Shown piece by piece: positions 35,401 through 43,211 of a stretch of 64,000 nucleotides of DNA. Below the pieces are notes generated by a model that saw nothing but the letters and a program-made list of their open reading frames with translations, was not told the DNA's origin and did no database searches. The stretch lies in the NCBI GenBank assembly GCA_021014325.1, contig CM037462.1, positions 1,458,318 to 1,522,317 of the forward strand, in the 5' to 3' direction. Numbering within the stretch: the stretch's first letter is position 1; each line of letters begins with the position of its first letter. A program made the position numbers and the translations under genes. Source of the stretch: Plazaster borealis. Its lineage: Eukaryota > Echinodermata > Asteroidea > Forcipulatida > Labidiasteridae.

Positions 35401-37453
35401 CTAGAGTGCCAATGTAGAAATGGAACACAGCGAATGCTGAGCTCAGTTGTCGTCTGTGTCTGCGGTGCACGCCCTCTATGTCAGCTGTGGACAAAGACTA
35501 GAGTACCAATATAGAAATAGAACACAGAGAATGTTGAGCTTAGTTGTCGTCTGTGTCTGCGGTGCACGCCCTCTATGTCAGCTGTGGACAAAGACTAGAG
35601 TACTAATATAGAAATACAACACAGAGAATGTTGAGCTTAGTTGTCGTCTGTGTCTGCGGTGCACGCCCTCTATGTCAGCTGTGGACAAAGACTAGAGTGC
35701 CAATGTAGAAATAGAACACAGAGAATGTTGAGCTTAGTTGTCGTCTGTGTCTGCGGTGCACGCCCTCTATGTCAGCTGTGGACAAAGACTAGAGTGCCAA
35801 TGTAGAAATAGAACACAGAGAATGTTGAGCTTAGTTGTCGTCTGTGTCTGCGGTGCACGCCCTCTGCAGCGTTCTCCCTCAAAAGTATCCAAGTGGTCCG
35901 GCTGGCTAAGTTCAGTGTTGAAAAACAACCCTATTTAATATGAATTATGGACTAATGAAAAAGCTGGGGGACTAGTGAAATGACAAGCTAACTGGTCCTG
36001 CTGGCTTGTCAGCAGGGCTTGCTTTCGCTATGAACTTTATATATAAATTGAAATGCAAATGTCTGTCCTCCTTTGAGATTGCCTCAAACAGGTTTCCTGT
36101 AAATTGCCTCATGTGACGTGGCCTTTAAAAATAACGACCAAAACACTACAAAGTCTGTGTGTTTCTTTCTGTCTTTGTCTTACGGTTTCGAAAAAACACA
36201 GACCTGAAAATGTTCGGTTAATTTTCCCAAGAAATTTGACAAGATATCAGTATTTTTTGTGATCAAATTATGCTTTTGTCAATTTAATTTATTGCTTGTT
36301 TTTTTTCTTTTCCAGCTGATCCATCGGCAGTTGTTTCGAAAGTACTCATTATTCTTGGAGCAGTTCTCTTTATAATCATTTTTATTCTCGCGTTTAAGTT
36401 CTATATTTGTTTCAAGAAGTCCAGGATTACGGAAATCAAACTGCCACATCACATCCAGGTAAACCTTCACATTAATTTTGATAGATTATTTTAAAACAAA
36501 ATTCTTAAGAAAGATCATGTAAGTGTCAACGTTTTTCGGAAGCGATTCTTGGTTTCCTACGTATGTTGCAATAACCAATTACTGCCTAGGATTCCGAAAT
36601 ATTTTTGTGTTCACCCGCTGGACAAATTTTCCAGACTAAACCGTGCATTAATTTGTTTATCCACTCAATGTTTATCCACTCAATATTTAGTATATACTTT
36701 TGTTGTATAACTGTTTTTATTACTGTTTAATGTTCCACCTTTTATCAATCCTATCTATGCAATTTTTGAAACTGTAAATTCAATGTAATTTTGCAACCAA
36801 ATTGAATGTTTTTTTAATAAACCATAATTGTCATGCGCGGGGTAGCATGCTTCTGAGCAACAGTAATTGAGTTTACTTTTGTTGTCTCTAACCCGCATGT
36901 CTCTAACCCGCATTTGTCGTTGTTTTTCTCTTGTTTGTTTTTTCTTTCCATGTTTATTGGTTTTGTTCCCCTCCAGCATGCACCACCCTCACTCGCTCAA
37001 GCCGTTTTGGTCTCTAGTTGTCTTTTTTCCTTGCTTTTATTATTTTTTTCTATTATTTATTTAATTTGTTCCACTTTTGATTACATGTAATAATTTATCT
37101 AAGGCCTGCCTGCTTCCTTATTTTTATTTTTTTTATTTTTCTATATCTTCTTTGTTTTCTGTACTTGTTTCTCTGTAATTTTTGTATGGTTTGTCTTGGT
37201 CAAATAAATAGTAATAACAATAATGAATAATACAATGATTTTTTGTTTTCCACAGCATGATCATTTTAACCTTTTTGGAGGTCCGCAACGCCGAGCACCA
37301 TGTGAGCAAGAACGATATGATGAACTTATCACGCAAAAATTAGTTGAAGAGGGCACTACATTGTGCAACAGCACCATTCCAAATGGAAAGAAGGACCCAA
37401 GTAGAGAACCGATCATGCCGGAAGCAATAAAAACAGAAGTATCTACGGCTTAG
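24166..37453 (+). CDS. gp130/IL-6R-like class I cytokine receptor (complete, 11 coding exons)
   Basis: Coding exons are 24166-24304, 25347-25595, 26966-27101, 28568-28716, 29682-29854, 30258-30396, 31540-31616, 33641-33746, 35094-35192, 36316-36458 and 37256-37453. All introns are GT-AG and every phase matches, giving 1,608 nt, or 535 residues plus TAG. Order: signal peptide (hydrophobic ~20-42), Ig domain (~47-129, C66 and C111, W82, DSGVYEC), cytokine-receptor FNIII D2 (~130-224, C140-X9-C150-X-W152, then C182 and C188), FNIII D3 (~225-328), FNIII D4 (~329-422), transmembrane helix (~432-455), 80-residue tail. The LPP linker before D2 and the CXW motif are hallmarks of class I cytokine receptors; Ig followed by this module is the gp130/IL-6R arrangement. 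It should sit in the plasma membrane and bind a four-helix cytokine; the ligand is unknown. About a dozen N-glycosylation sequons lie in the ectodomain. No WSXWS is seen. Family assignment is firm; orthology to a named vertebrate receptor is not. Confidence 0.87.
24366..24683 (-). mobile_element. MITE-E upstream of receptor exon 2
   Basis: Inverted copy: CCATGCACAAGCTAGTG, GGCCGATACGCAAAAC, then CCTGGGGAGAACCCTGAG. It is in receptor intron 1. Confidence 0.77.
24788..24923. repeat. Foldback element in receptor intron 1
   Basis: TTATCACACGCGCGCTCGTG, AATACGGAAAAATATAGCGC and ATCCCATATCCA are mirrored on the right arm; the loop is TTGAGGCCGAAGGCCGAG. Arms are about 60 bp with few mismatches. 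A related CGATATAA... palindrome (24970-25110) follows. Confidence 0.78.
25347..25595 (+). CDS. Receptor exon 2: Ig-like domain
   Basis: A symmetric phase 1-1 exon of 249 nt, the usual form for an Ig domain. It shows the first Ig cysteine in RINCSL, the tryptophan in FMWTFDG, and the C-terminal DSGVYEC box. The acceptor is ATTTAG at 25346 and the donor GTAAGT at 25596. Five sequons (NLT, NTT, NCS, NAT, NAT) suggest heavy glycosylation. The reading frame runs open through the acceptor, so an upstream GTG-started open frame overlaps it without meaning. Confidence 0.88.
25805..26177 (-). mobile_element. MITE-A in receptor intron 2
   Basis: Inverted full copy: AAGGTATCGTACACATTTGG to CCAAACGTGTACGATGCCTT. 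Its centre is an extended perfect palindrome AATAATAAAAACTTCTTGCA and its complement (25963-26000). Confidence 0.87.
26405..26849 (-). mobile_element. SINE S1, nearly full length, with (TAA)n tail, in receptor intron 2
   Basis: Minus-strand copy from the tRNA-like head (box B CGAGTCCCGG) through TGACACTTGTG, GTGCACTTATC and CAGCACCTTGT to AAGCGC and an AAT/ATT microsatellite. The microsatellite and a second ATT tract (26378-26400) give misleading Asn/Ile-rich frames. Confidence 0.75.
26966..27101 (+). CDS. Receptor exon 3: first half of cytokine-receptor FNIII D2
   Basis: Begins with LPPTKATDIRC and continues to LLNCSWENG. This is the class I signature: proline linker, Cys-X9-Cys-X-Trp, then a GR-x-T stretch that resembles gp130 D2. 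The acceptor is CCACAG (26965) and the donor GAGTAAGT after 27101, phase 2. It joins in frame to exons 2 and 4. Confidence 0.88.
27290..27476 (+). other. GC-rich island in receptor intron 3
   Basis: About 185 bp of clearly GC-rich sequence (GCGCCGCCCAGGCAAGGGTC, GGCCCGCGACTTAGGCAGAC, CACCTGGTGGGGAACG) in AT-rich surroundings, with a 61-codon open frame. No splice sites fit. It may be a fragment of a mobile-element coding region or a recent insertion; I do not recognise it. Confidence 0.6.
27812..28187 (+). mobile_element. MITE-A in receptor intron 3
   Basis: Full copy, AAGGCATCGTACACGTTTGG to CCAAACGTGTACGATACCTT, with the perfect central palindrome AATAATAAAAACTTCTTGCA and complement at 27990-28026. 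Confidence 0.87.
28274..28451. mobile_element. Small inverted-repeat element in receptor intron 3
   Basis: TATAGACCTTTATCATG and CATGATAAAGGTCTATA are exact inverted termini 178 bp apart, with sub-terminal CAGCCATCTTGATTTTC against CATGACCAAGATGGTGG. No coding capacity. Confidence 0.78.
28568..28716 (+). CDS. Receptor exon 4: second half of FNIII D2
   Basis: Encodes GNTHYCQRNQKC, which supplies the second disulphide pair of the four-cysteine module, then NNFYVRVNSSNALAVDGVQS, the F and G strands. Acceptor TTTTCAG at 28567; donor GTAAGT at 28717, phase 1. The matching position in gp130 D2 also has an 'ENALG'-like turn. There is no WSXWS here, as expected for D2. Confidence 0.87.
28839..29275 (+). 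repeat. 44-45 bp tandem array in receptor intron 4
   Basis: About ten copies of a unit with GAGTGCAGTCGACTAAAGTC, ACCTATGGTAAGGAAGAGGG. Copies alternate between GGGGTATGAG and GGGGGTATGAG. Starts about 120 bp after exon 4. Confidence 0.9.
29297..29627 (+). mobile_element. SINE S2 in receptor intron 4
   Basis: Head GTGGTCAAGCGGTATAG with box B GGGTTCAATACC, then GACACTTGTGCCCTTGAGCA, CCTACATCCTTACGGACTGT and AGGAGTAGGTGGCAACGTGC. It shares its body with the copy at 43212-43547 and starts directly after the 44-bp array. Confidence 0.7.
29682..29854 (+). CDS. Receptor exon 5: first half of FNIII D3
   Basis: Starts MTITPIRSPSITNATRTSL, then LQVSWLP with the B-strand tryptophan (W247) and YSVKYQLE of the C strand. 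Acceptor ATCCAG at 29681; donor GAG|GTAATT after 29854, phase 0. The fit to the D3 of a cytokine-receptor module is by position and FNIII pattern. Confidence 0.85.
29905..30119 (-). mobile_element. MITE-E, left part missing, in receptor intron 5
   Basis: Keeps AAGAAAACCATATAGAATGC, AACATTCCGAAGACCTTG, ATGCCCCACAGTTTTGA and CCTGGGGAGAACCCTGG, and lacks the other end. It starts about 50 bp past exon 5. Confidence 0.72.
30258..30396 (+). CDS. Receptor exon 6: second half of FNIII D3
   Basis: Encodes NNLNITGLKANSVYTIGITV, the E-F strand pattern with the conserved L...Y, followed by KYSLYNLQSKEIMLRGKT. WSXWS would normally lie in that last stretch and is absent. Acceptor GTTTCAG at 30257; donor GTAAAC at 30397, phase 1. 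Confidence 0.85.
30505..30835 (+). mobile_element. SINE in receptor intron 6
   Basis: Box B GGTTCGAATCCCACCCGAG, then TTGGGCAAGAAACTTAAC, CTTCTCATCACCCTG and a tail ACGCCTTATAAATGCCTAG with TATT units. A shorter copy of the box B region lies just upstream (30450-30470). Confidence 0.6.
30862..31107 (-). mobile_element. SINE S6 in receptor intron 6
   Basis: Minus strand: head TTGGCTCAGTGGTTTC with box B GGTTCGAATCCCACCTC, then AAACCCCATTTGGGG-type body matched by the copy at 33.3 kb (GTTTTAGATGTGGGA, TGAAAACCCAATCCACAT). Confidence 0.65.
31207..31501. mobile_element. Small inverted-repeat element in receptor intron 6
   Basis: TATAGACCTCTTGCA at one end and TGCAAGGGGTCTATA at the other. The interior is GC-richer (CAACGCGCAGCGTACTCG, ATAACGCGAAACGCTACAGG). 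It ends 38 bp before exon 7, close to its splice acceptor. Confidence 0.72.
31540..31616 (+). CDS. Receptor exon 7: start of FNIII D4
   Basis: A short 77-nt exon encoding APEAGVNLKLLCPRIED and NEALLSWT, with the B-strand tryptophan (W353). Acceptor CTCTTCAG at 31539; donor ACG|GTAAGA after 31616, phase 0. It makes sense only when joined to exons 8 and 9. Confidence 0.82.
31786..31965. mobile_element. Element Q in receptor intron 7
   Basis: CCAAATTTCATAGAGCTGCT at one end and GCAGCTCTGTGAAACTGGG at the other are inverted repeats. AAATAAGCAGGATACCGGCC and TTGTTGTGTTTAGC match a copy at 46985-47160. Confidence 0.6.
32100..32255. mobile_element. Small inverted-repeat element in receptor intron 7
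   Basis: GAGGTTTTACAGTCACGTGA and TGACGTCAGCTGTAAAACCT give inverted termini, with inner GCCGGTCAATGACCAGCGG against CCTGACCGGCAAGATGGC. Confidence 0.72.
32269..32642 (+). mobile_element. MITE-A in receptor intron 7
   Basis: Full copy from AAAGGCACTAAACATGTTTG to CCAAACGTGTACGATGCCTT, central palindrome AAAACTTCTTGCAAGAAGTT. It follows directly on another small element (32100-32255). Confidence 0.86.
32870..33265 (+). repeat. 5/10-bp TTTCATT tandem array in receptor intron 7
   Basis: Blocks of TTTCATTTGT, then TTTCATTGAT, TTTAATTGAT and TTTCATTTGT again. Long open frames on both strands come only from the repeat. Confidence 0.92.
33290..33540 (-). mobile_element. SINE S6 in receptor intron 7
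   Basis: Same body as 30862-31107 (GTTTTAGATGTGGGAAG, GGGAAAAACCCACGCTGTCA, GAACTGAAAACCCAATCCAC). The head is GGTTGGTGTAGAGGTA on the minus strand. Confidence 0.65.
33641..33746 (+). CDS. Receptor exon 8: middle of FNIII D4
   Basis: Encodes PFPEDKSNGKILSYDITKN, the W..P.....G.I..Y.I pattern of an FNIII C-C' region, then two sequons (NSS, NVT). Acceptor GTAACAG at 33640; donor CAAG|GTAATT after 33746, phase 1. Confidence 0.83.
33778..34112 (-). mobile_element. MITE-F in receptor intron 8
   Basis: Inverted copy: GGCAGGGCTTGAAATTAACA, CTGGACCGCAGGCCAGTG, GGCTTCGGGCCAGTA, then AAGTCTGGTCCAGTAAATAT and TGAGCTACAGGCCCTGCGG. A fragment of the same family is at 4140-4200. Confidence 0.62.
34280..34594 (-). 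mobile_element. SINE S3 in receptor intron 8
   Basis: Minus-strand copy with box B GGTTCGAATCCCGGTCATG, the ATAATTGCTTCTCATCACCC block and the tail TTGCGCTATATAAGAGGC followed by ATT units. Confidence 0.75.
35094..35192 (+). CDS. Receptor exon 9: end of FNIII D4 and stalk
   Basis: Encodes GVDLYSDYNITIVARNSAGS, the classical F-strand Y.I.V.A.N.AG ending of an FNIII domain, then a short stalk with one cysteine. Acceptor TTGCAG at 35093; donor CATG|GTAATC after 35192, phase 1. A 98-bp tandem array begins about 20 bp beyond the donor. Confidence 0.84.
35213..35872 (+). repeat. 97-98 bp tandem array in receptor intron 9
   Basis: Seven copies marked by GTCTGCGGTGCACGCCCTCT, with TAGAAATAGAACAC and CAGTTGTCGTCTGTG. 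Early units carry TGTGGAGGTAGACTAG and later ones TGTGGACAAAGACTAG, a clear directional change. Confidence 0.9.
36316..36458 (+). CDS. Receptor exon 10: transmembrane helix and juxtamembrane
   Basis: Encodes DPSAVVSK, then about 24 hydrophobic residues (VLIILGAVLFIIIFILAFKF...), then a KKSR stop-transfer cluster. EIKLPHHIQ follows 6-7 residues past the membrane, where box 1 of class I receptors sits; it keeps a hydrophobic-x-L-P feel but only one proline. Acceptor TTCCAG at 36315; donor CAG|GTAAAC after 36458, phase 0. Confidence 0.87.
37256..37453 (+). CDS. Receptor exon 11: cytoplasmic tail and stop
   Basis: Encodes 65 residues starting HDHFNLFGGPQRRAPCEQER and ending in TEVSTA, then TAG. 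It contains the only tail tyrosine (Y491, in RYDELI). No YXXQ STAT3-type site is present and there is no long acidic box 2. Acceptor TTCCACAG at 37255. The 3' UTR must begin at 37454; its end was not located. Confidence 0.83.
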   Translation, partial: HDHFNLFGGPQRRAPCEQERYDELITQKLVEEGTTLCNSTIPNGKKDPSREPIMPEAIKTEVSTA

Positions 37454-38496
37454 GGTGAAGAAATACTAACAAAAAAAAGGGGACCATTGTGGCGATTGTA
37501 TGTGGAAAACTTGATAATAGTACTAAATGTGGCTGAAGATGGTTTTATCCTGGTATGAGAGGAACAACTAATGATTTCTATTCAGTTGATGGACTGCTGT
37601 CTGGTGAACAGGGTATGGTAGCTATTGACCTTGGTGTCTTGAAAACAGTCTCCCATCTACAAGGACCAAGTTCACGTCAAGGACTATCGTTGACCATAGT
37701 TTGACTAAGTTAGCCCGAACTCTGTCTAGTGGACGATAAATGGACTACGCTAGTCGACTATTTGGAACCAGCCTACTTGGCATGGTTGCATCGCTGGTTA
37801 TCAATAGCCGTTTTCATAACTCAGTGCACAGTGGACCAGTTATTAGAAGCTGATAACATACGTCGAGTCGCGGGTCCCGTTGACATGACATGACGAGATT
37901 CGTTTGCACTATAACTTCTGTGCGCATGTCCTACGCATGTCACTAAACAACCATTAGATAACCATTGGTCCTTGCGCAAACTTGACCAAGGATATCACAA
38001 TCACTGGTGATGGGTGTCATGTGACAAAATGTGAGCATCTCATTGGACAATCATATAATGAGCTGCTGTTGCTGGTGCTTGTGTCCTTATAGTCTAGCGT
38101 CAAACATTGCATCTTTGTGAGGTTTGTGCAGATGGGTCTTTTGCTCGCTTCTTCTTTTCTCTCTTGATCTAAAGCAAAGATGAAGAGGACAGACAATATT
38201 CTGGATTCTACCTGTGCCTAGTGTGAGGATGTTACGCCCTTCTAAGTTCTGGCACGAATTTGGATAAAGAGTCCTGGATCGGACTCGTCAGACCCTTTGA
38301 TCTAGTGCCATTCTCAGCCTGCTTCGAATCCGTCCAGTGGAGGTTTCTCAAGATGTTTAAAGGTGACAATGAAAGTTCTGATGTGTTGTTGATGAGCACT
38401 AGAACTGGAGTCATTATAGAAAAGTTGAAATCTGAAGATATAAAATGCGCACTGTATGTGTAGCACAGGGAAGAGAAATTTCAGACTTTTTGGACG
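37454..38496 (+). other. Receptor 3' UTR or flank
   Basis: Unique sequence after the stop codon, without mobile-element signature up to 38.5 kb. No AATAAA close to the stop was found, so the transcript end is open. Confidence 0.4.
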
Positions 38497-38655
38497 TTTA
38501 CGAAATGGAGGCTCAGGCTCAGGCTTAGGCTTCAGGCTCCGTTCTCTCATCTGAATCCCTGAACGCATAGCACGCGTATAGTCAAAACAACTGAGGGGCC
38601 TAGCTAGCCTGAGCCGAATCCGGAGCCGAAGCCGTGGATTCGTAAATGCCCTTTA
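38497..38655. repeat. Foldback with GGCTC-rich arms, receptor 3' flank
   Basis: CGTTTACGAAATGGAGGCTC at the left and GAAGCCGTGGATTCGTAAAT at the right are inverted. Inner GGCTCAGGCTCAGGCTTAGG opposes CCTGAGCCGAATCCGGAGCC. Confidence 0.62.
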
Positions 38656-38752
38656 TCTGAATTCTGACTTTTAAAAAGTCGGCCTCGTTAACAAAAACTG
38701 CTGTATTTTTCTCCAAATTAAATAAGTCATGCTCTCTGATCTACTTCACTAG

Positions 38753-38903
38753 CGCCAATTATACGAAGCCATTTTGAGATATGGCGGACCCATTACTATA
38801 ACACTGTTTGATTTGGGTAAATTTGTCTGTATACACCCAAATTCTACAGTGCACTCCTATATAGTGTCCACCATATCTCAACAAGGCTAATTGGATTTTA
38901 TAA
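38753..38903. repeat. Foldback, receptor 3' flank
   Basis: GCCAATTATACGAAGCCATT and TTGAGATATGGCGGAC oppose GTCCACCATATCTCAACAAG and GCTAATTGG. Confidence 0.6.
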
Positions 38904-39034
38904 CTTATCAAAAGGTGGAAATGCCATCATTTCAATGTACCTCCTAAGATCTTGGTCCCAATAGAGTTAGTCTACCGTTGTGTCTCAGTGTCGGAAAGTG
39001 CAAACAAAAACAAAAGCTCAAGCACAACATCATG

Positions 39035-39415
39035 GCACTGCTCATCAAAGAATAAGCCATCTGCGAGTTATATTTGAATAAAGTCTGGTGCAATGACTCG
39101 CTTAGTCAAAAGTAACCGCTTAAATTTGAATTCCTCAGACTATCGAGACAGTTGCCATTATGTCAAATGGTTCGGGGCAAGCTTTTGTCTAGCAACCTTC
39201 AGATGAGCAAACCCTGGTACTATTGTGCCATACACATTCATTCAAAATTGTGTATGGGTGTTCGCCGGCTCATACGCAAAAGCTTGCCCCGAATCATGTG
39301 ACATAGCAACTGTCTCGATAGTCTGAGGAATTCAAATTTAAGCGTAAACTTGTGATTAAGCAAGTCTTTGTACCAAACATTATTCAAATCTAACACGCAA
39401 ATGGCTTACTCTGCA
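39035..39415. repeat. Large foldback element (~380 bp)
   Basis: CGCTTAAATTTGAATTCCTC, AGACTATCGAGACAGTTGCC and TTCGGGGCAAGCTTTTG on the left are mirrored on the right. The symmetry extends outward through GAATAAGCCAT.TGCG against CGCAAATGGCTTACTC. Loop at about 39205-39250. Confidence 0.78.
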
Positions 39416-40978
39416 CGATGACGTACTGTTAAATGCCACATTCTATGGGTCTCAGAATTCTCTGGAAAAAAATGCCATTAAAGTTGGCCCTGTTCTTACA
39501 TCGTCGCATCAGTGCAGTAAGGACGTATGTCACATTTTCGGTGAAATTGAGTTAGAATATACAAAAGGTGCTTTATTTTTGTCTGTATAAACTGTAAAAG
39601 TTACAATTTTGTCCAAAAAATATTTAAGAAGATACCGGTCATTTACAGTCAATGACTTCATAATTCGTTCAACGTCGTATCTCAAAGGACCGACCTTGTT
39701 GTACTGAGAAATATGACGTTAATCCCCATTGAGTGCACGCGATGCAGGTTTGTGCTACAGTGTCGTATCTCCAAGATACGACCTTTTGATCGGTCTGAAA
39801 CCGTGTGCAGTGTCCGTGTAACAAGGTCGTATCTACAATTTTCGTGGTAATTAAGGCATAAAACTTGTTTTAAAGGTAATTAAATGTAGCTACCACTTTT
39901 AATGTTTTATTAAAAATGTCTTCATAATTCATATGTACAAGTGGAATTTTCTTAAACAACTAGTGATTGTTTAAAATGTCCCCAAACTTTAAAAAGTAAT
40001 TTACGCGAAACAACTGAAATTGTAGTTATGTTATTAGCGTGTTTAGAATCCCTGTCTGCACCATAGCAGCCGCTAAGTTTGTACTAAATGCCCCACGAAG
40101 CATTCGAACGGCTGCAACATTTGACCAACTAGCACAACATCAAGAACGTCAAAGTAAAGGTCATTTCCTGAATTGGCATTTCCCAACATTTAACATTATC
40201 TTCATTTGCTTCACAACAACAAATTTATGAATACCAGTATTTTTCTAGACAATCTTACTGAACAAAATTGACAAAATCCACAATATTAACCATTTCTGGG
40301 TGGACGGTGATGATTATAATGATTTATCTCTATAGGGGAACTGTGAAAAATCCAATTGAAAATTAAGGACCAATTTCACATTGCTGTTAGATTAGAGAGT
40401 AACACAAATCAATTTTAGTGGTGAACAGCTTTAGGATGCTAGGTCCTGTTTTTGGCAAATTTGACCCGAAAATTGAGATGTAAATTTGACATAGCTATTT
40501 TTGTAGATTTGGGAAAGTTATTAGCTTTCATTAAAGGTGTTGCATGACAAAATCTGCCAGTGATTTTAATGGGAGTTAAATAATAATTAAAAAATAAATA
40601 CAATTGGATCCAGCCATGTACAAAGAAATTTGCTTGTTATATATATTTTGAAATTTGTCCGTGGCATATGCGAAAGTTTTTGTACGCTTTTTTGTTTTGA
40701 AGCAGCATCATCCGTCAATTCGTTCAGAGAGAATAAAAGGGGGAAACAGTTCTTTCGGCTATGGAGTAGGACGCATAGTGTAAATATAGTCTTAAAAGAG
40801 TGTAAATAGTAAACAAATATATAAAAGTTCTTTATTTGTATGTTGATATTTGAATGTTACAAACAAACTTAATAAAACAAACAAATAATAAAAAAATAAT
40901 ACAAAAATAATAATTGTTAAACAAAAATATAAAGCAGAATACAGAAATGGACCAAATAATGAAATCATTTCTGAATTC
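39416..40978. other. Flank with GTCGTATCT repeats
   Basis: GTCGTATCTC recurs at 39.68 and 39.76 kb, and ACAAGGTCGTATCTAC at 39.82 kb with inverted GATACGACCTTTTG, suggesting a decayed inverted-repeat element. The rest is AT-rich. Confidence 0.4.
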
Positions 40979-41138
40979 AGGCCTTGAATTTCATCTTTGA
41001 GATGGCAAGGTCGTTTTCTTTTTGCAAAGAGCACTTCCATTGGAAAATCTATGGGAAACTTTTGAAGGGTCGCCAAGGTCGAACCCGGGGCAACGGAGGC
41101 CGTGACCTCCGTGACCCCCGTGTAATTATTCCAGGCCT
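40979..41138. mobile_element. Element H in the receptor 3' flank
   Basis: AGGCCTTGAATTTCATCTTT start and ATTATTCCAGGCCTG end, inverted AGGCCTGGAAT-type termini; body CCATTGGAAAATCTATGGGA shared with 5.6 kb. Confidence 0.62.
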
Positions 41139-41656
41139 GTGAAATATCACATTTCTGCGATGATTATAGGTGATAAGGAAGTTCTATCATTTTCTTTCAA
41201 ACGACCTGTACTTTATTGGCGGCTAGCTCTGTGAAATAACGAAAAAATTGCCCCTATTAAACAATCATGTTGTGTAAAAGTTCTGTATGCACTGTGCTTC
41301 GTGCGTGGAACTATAAATCAACTGTTTTTTTGTGTGCTTGTTGTGTTTTGTTATTTTGGCAAGGACAGGTGGTGCCGCGTGCATGCTTATGCCATGTGTA
41401 GGCGTGAACGTGCAGAGAATGTATCTATTTAAGGTAGCTGATACGCGCATGAAACCAACGTATGCAAAGCATAAAGCCGAACACCGACCAAAGTATTTCT
41501 GTTAATGGTGCTGTTCATTTTAAAATTCTCATACCCTGGTTCTTTGAAAATATGCATAAATAGTTAATAATGTGTAAGAGATTAGGTCCCACGTAAAAGA
41601 AAGAAAAATCACAAATTCTGAAGATTTTTACAGTTGCTTTTCGTTTAAGGTAATTA

Positions 41657-41801
41657 TTAATGGCAATAACAGTGTGAGGAGCTGGTCTTCATTGTGTGGT
41701 AATGACCTTGGTGGCTGGCCGCTGTTAATGGACCTCGCCTACGGCTCGGTCCATTAACAGCAGCCAGCCACCAACCCGGCTCCTCAAACTGTTATTGCCA
41801 A
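41657..41801. repeat. Foldback element
   Basis: TTAATGGCAATAACAGTGTG and GGTGGCTGGCCGCTGTTAAT, GGACC on the left oppose GGTCCATTAACAGCAGCCAG and CAAACTGTTATTGCCA on the right; loop TCGCCTACGGCTC. Confidence 0.72.
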
Positions 41802-43211
41802 AATAAAAAATGGAAATGGCCAATTTATAAAACAAGTGGTTTTGGCAGGGAGTTTTTACCCCTATTTCAAAATTGATTAAAATGAGATGTTCTGAGGCTC
41901 TAGGTGGCAGCAGACTTACTGCATTGGCAGATTTAGGGATGGGCGCAGCCGGCGTGCCCGCCTCCTTATTTCTGCCGACTGAAAAAACAAATTTATTGAC
42001 TGGCAAATGGGGACAGAAATAACCCCTAAAATGTCCTAGATTGCACCAGAGAGCATCTAATACTTAACATTTTTGCCAGGGGTCCTTAAGCTGGCCCCTG
42101 GACACTATCTCCATGATCAACTTATCTTAAAATAATAGTAGAATTACTGATCATTTTCAGCTTGGAAATTAGCTCTTAAATTTGCGCCCCCCACCCTTTC
42201 TCAAAAAATCCTGAATGTATCCCTGTACTGGGTCGATCTGACCTCAAAATAGTTGTCTTATAGATGCTGTTATGTAGAGTTTCTAAGTCTAAGGTCTATT
42301 TCAACACCATGGCTTCATGCTTCGGCTCTGGCTTAGGCTCTGCCTATTTTCAGTGAGGTGAATGGAGCCGATAGCAACCTCGTCCCCATGGTTTACTTTA
42401 TTTCCAACCATGTTTACAATAGTAAACCCTTGGAGGAAAACTCCTTACTTGGACCCTGATTGGACAACGACTGGTGTACACAAGTCTAGTGTAAACATGT
42501 TATGTTGTACTCATTCAGTATTCACAATGTTCACAGCCAGACTATTCTAATCTGCATACGTATCCAAAAGTTTTGGATATGCAAATGATCCAATACCAGG
42601 GTGAGAAAGCGGTCAACCTCGTACTGCTCGACACACCTTGGGGATGAGGTTGAGCCGATAGGAGTCCAAGCCAAACTTGAGGTTTTGAAACTTTGGTCCA
42701 AGTCTCCAAAGGAACTGTACACCAGTTGTAACCAATAAAATTTTTAGTTATGTAATCAAGAAAACCTCAGATGAGACGGTAGTTGTAATGAGAAATTAAC
42801 ATCTTGAAAAAGTATTTGTCTTTGAGTAAATCCGATTTCAAATTATAGGTACTGGCACATAGGAGAGTGTGGGATTGGGTCTACGATCCCGGCCATATCT
42901 CGTTGGGACCCCCTGCCCCCCCTTTCAATGTTGAATCACATTGTTGCACGGTCTTCTGCGTTCCAGTCAACATTGAGCCGGGGGACGGGGGACGGGGGAG
43001 AGAATGTTTATTGTCAGACAGGGAATGGTTATTGTAACGTTAGGAACGTGTGGCCCAAGCATTTTGGCCGGGATTGTAGATACGTAGGAAATAAAGAGCA
43101 ATGGGAAGTGATGATTCATACCCTTCTAAATCCTCTGCCAAAATGAGAGATTCAGAAGGACTTAGGGAAACAAGAACCAATGACCTACATCTTGATGTAG
43201 TATCCAACATA
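41802..43211. other. Intergenic with an inverted repeat near 42.4-42.65 kb
   Basis: CAACCTCGTCCCCATGG (42378) faces CCTTGGGGATGAGGTTG (42639). A GGGGGACGGGGGACGGGGG run lies at about 42980. No gene. Confidence 0.4.

Noticed and set aside
35738..35938. Repeated frame with VVVCVCGAR-type segments
   Set aside because: It is the translation of the 98-bp intronic array.
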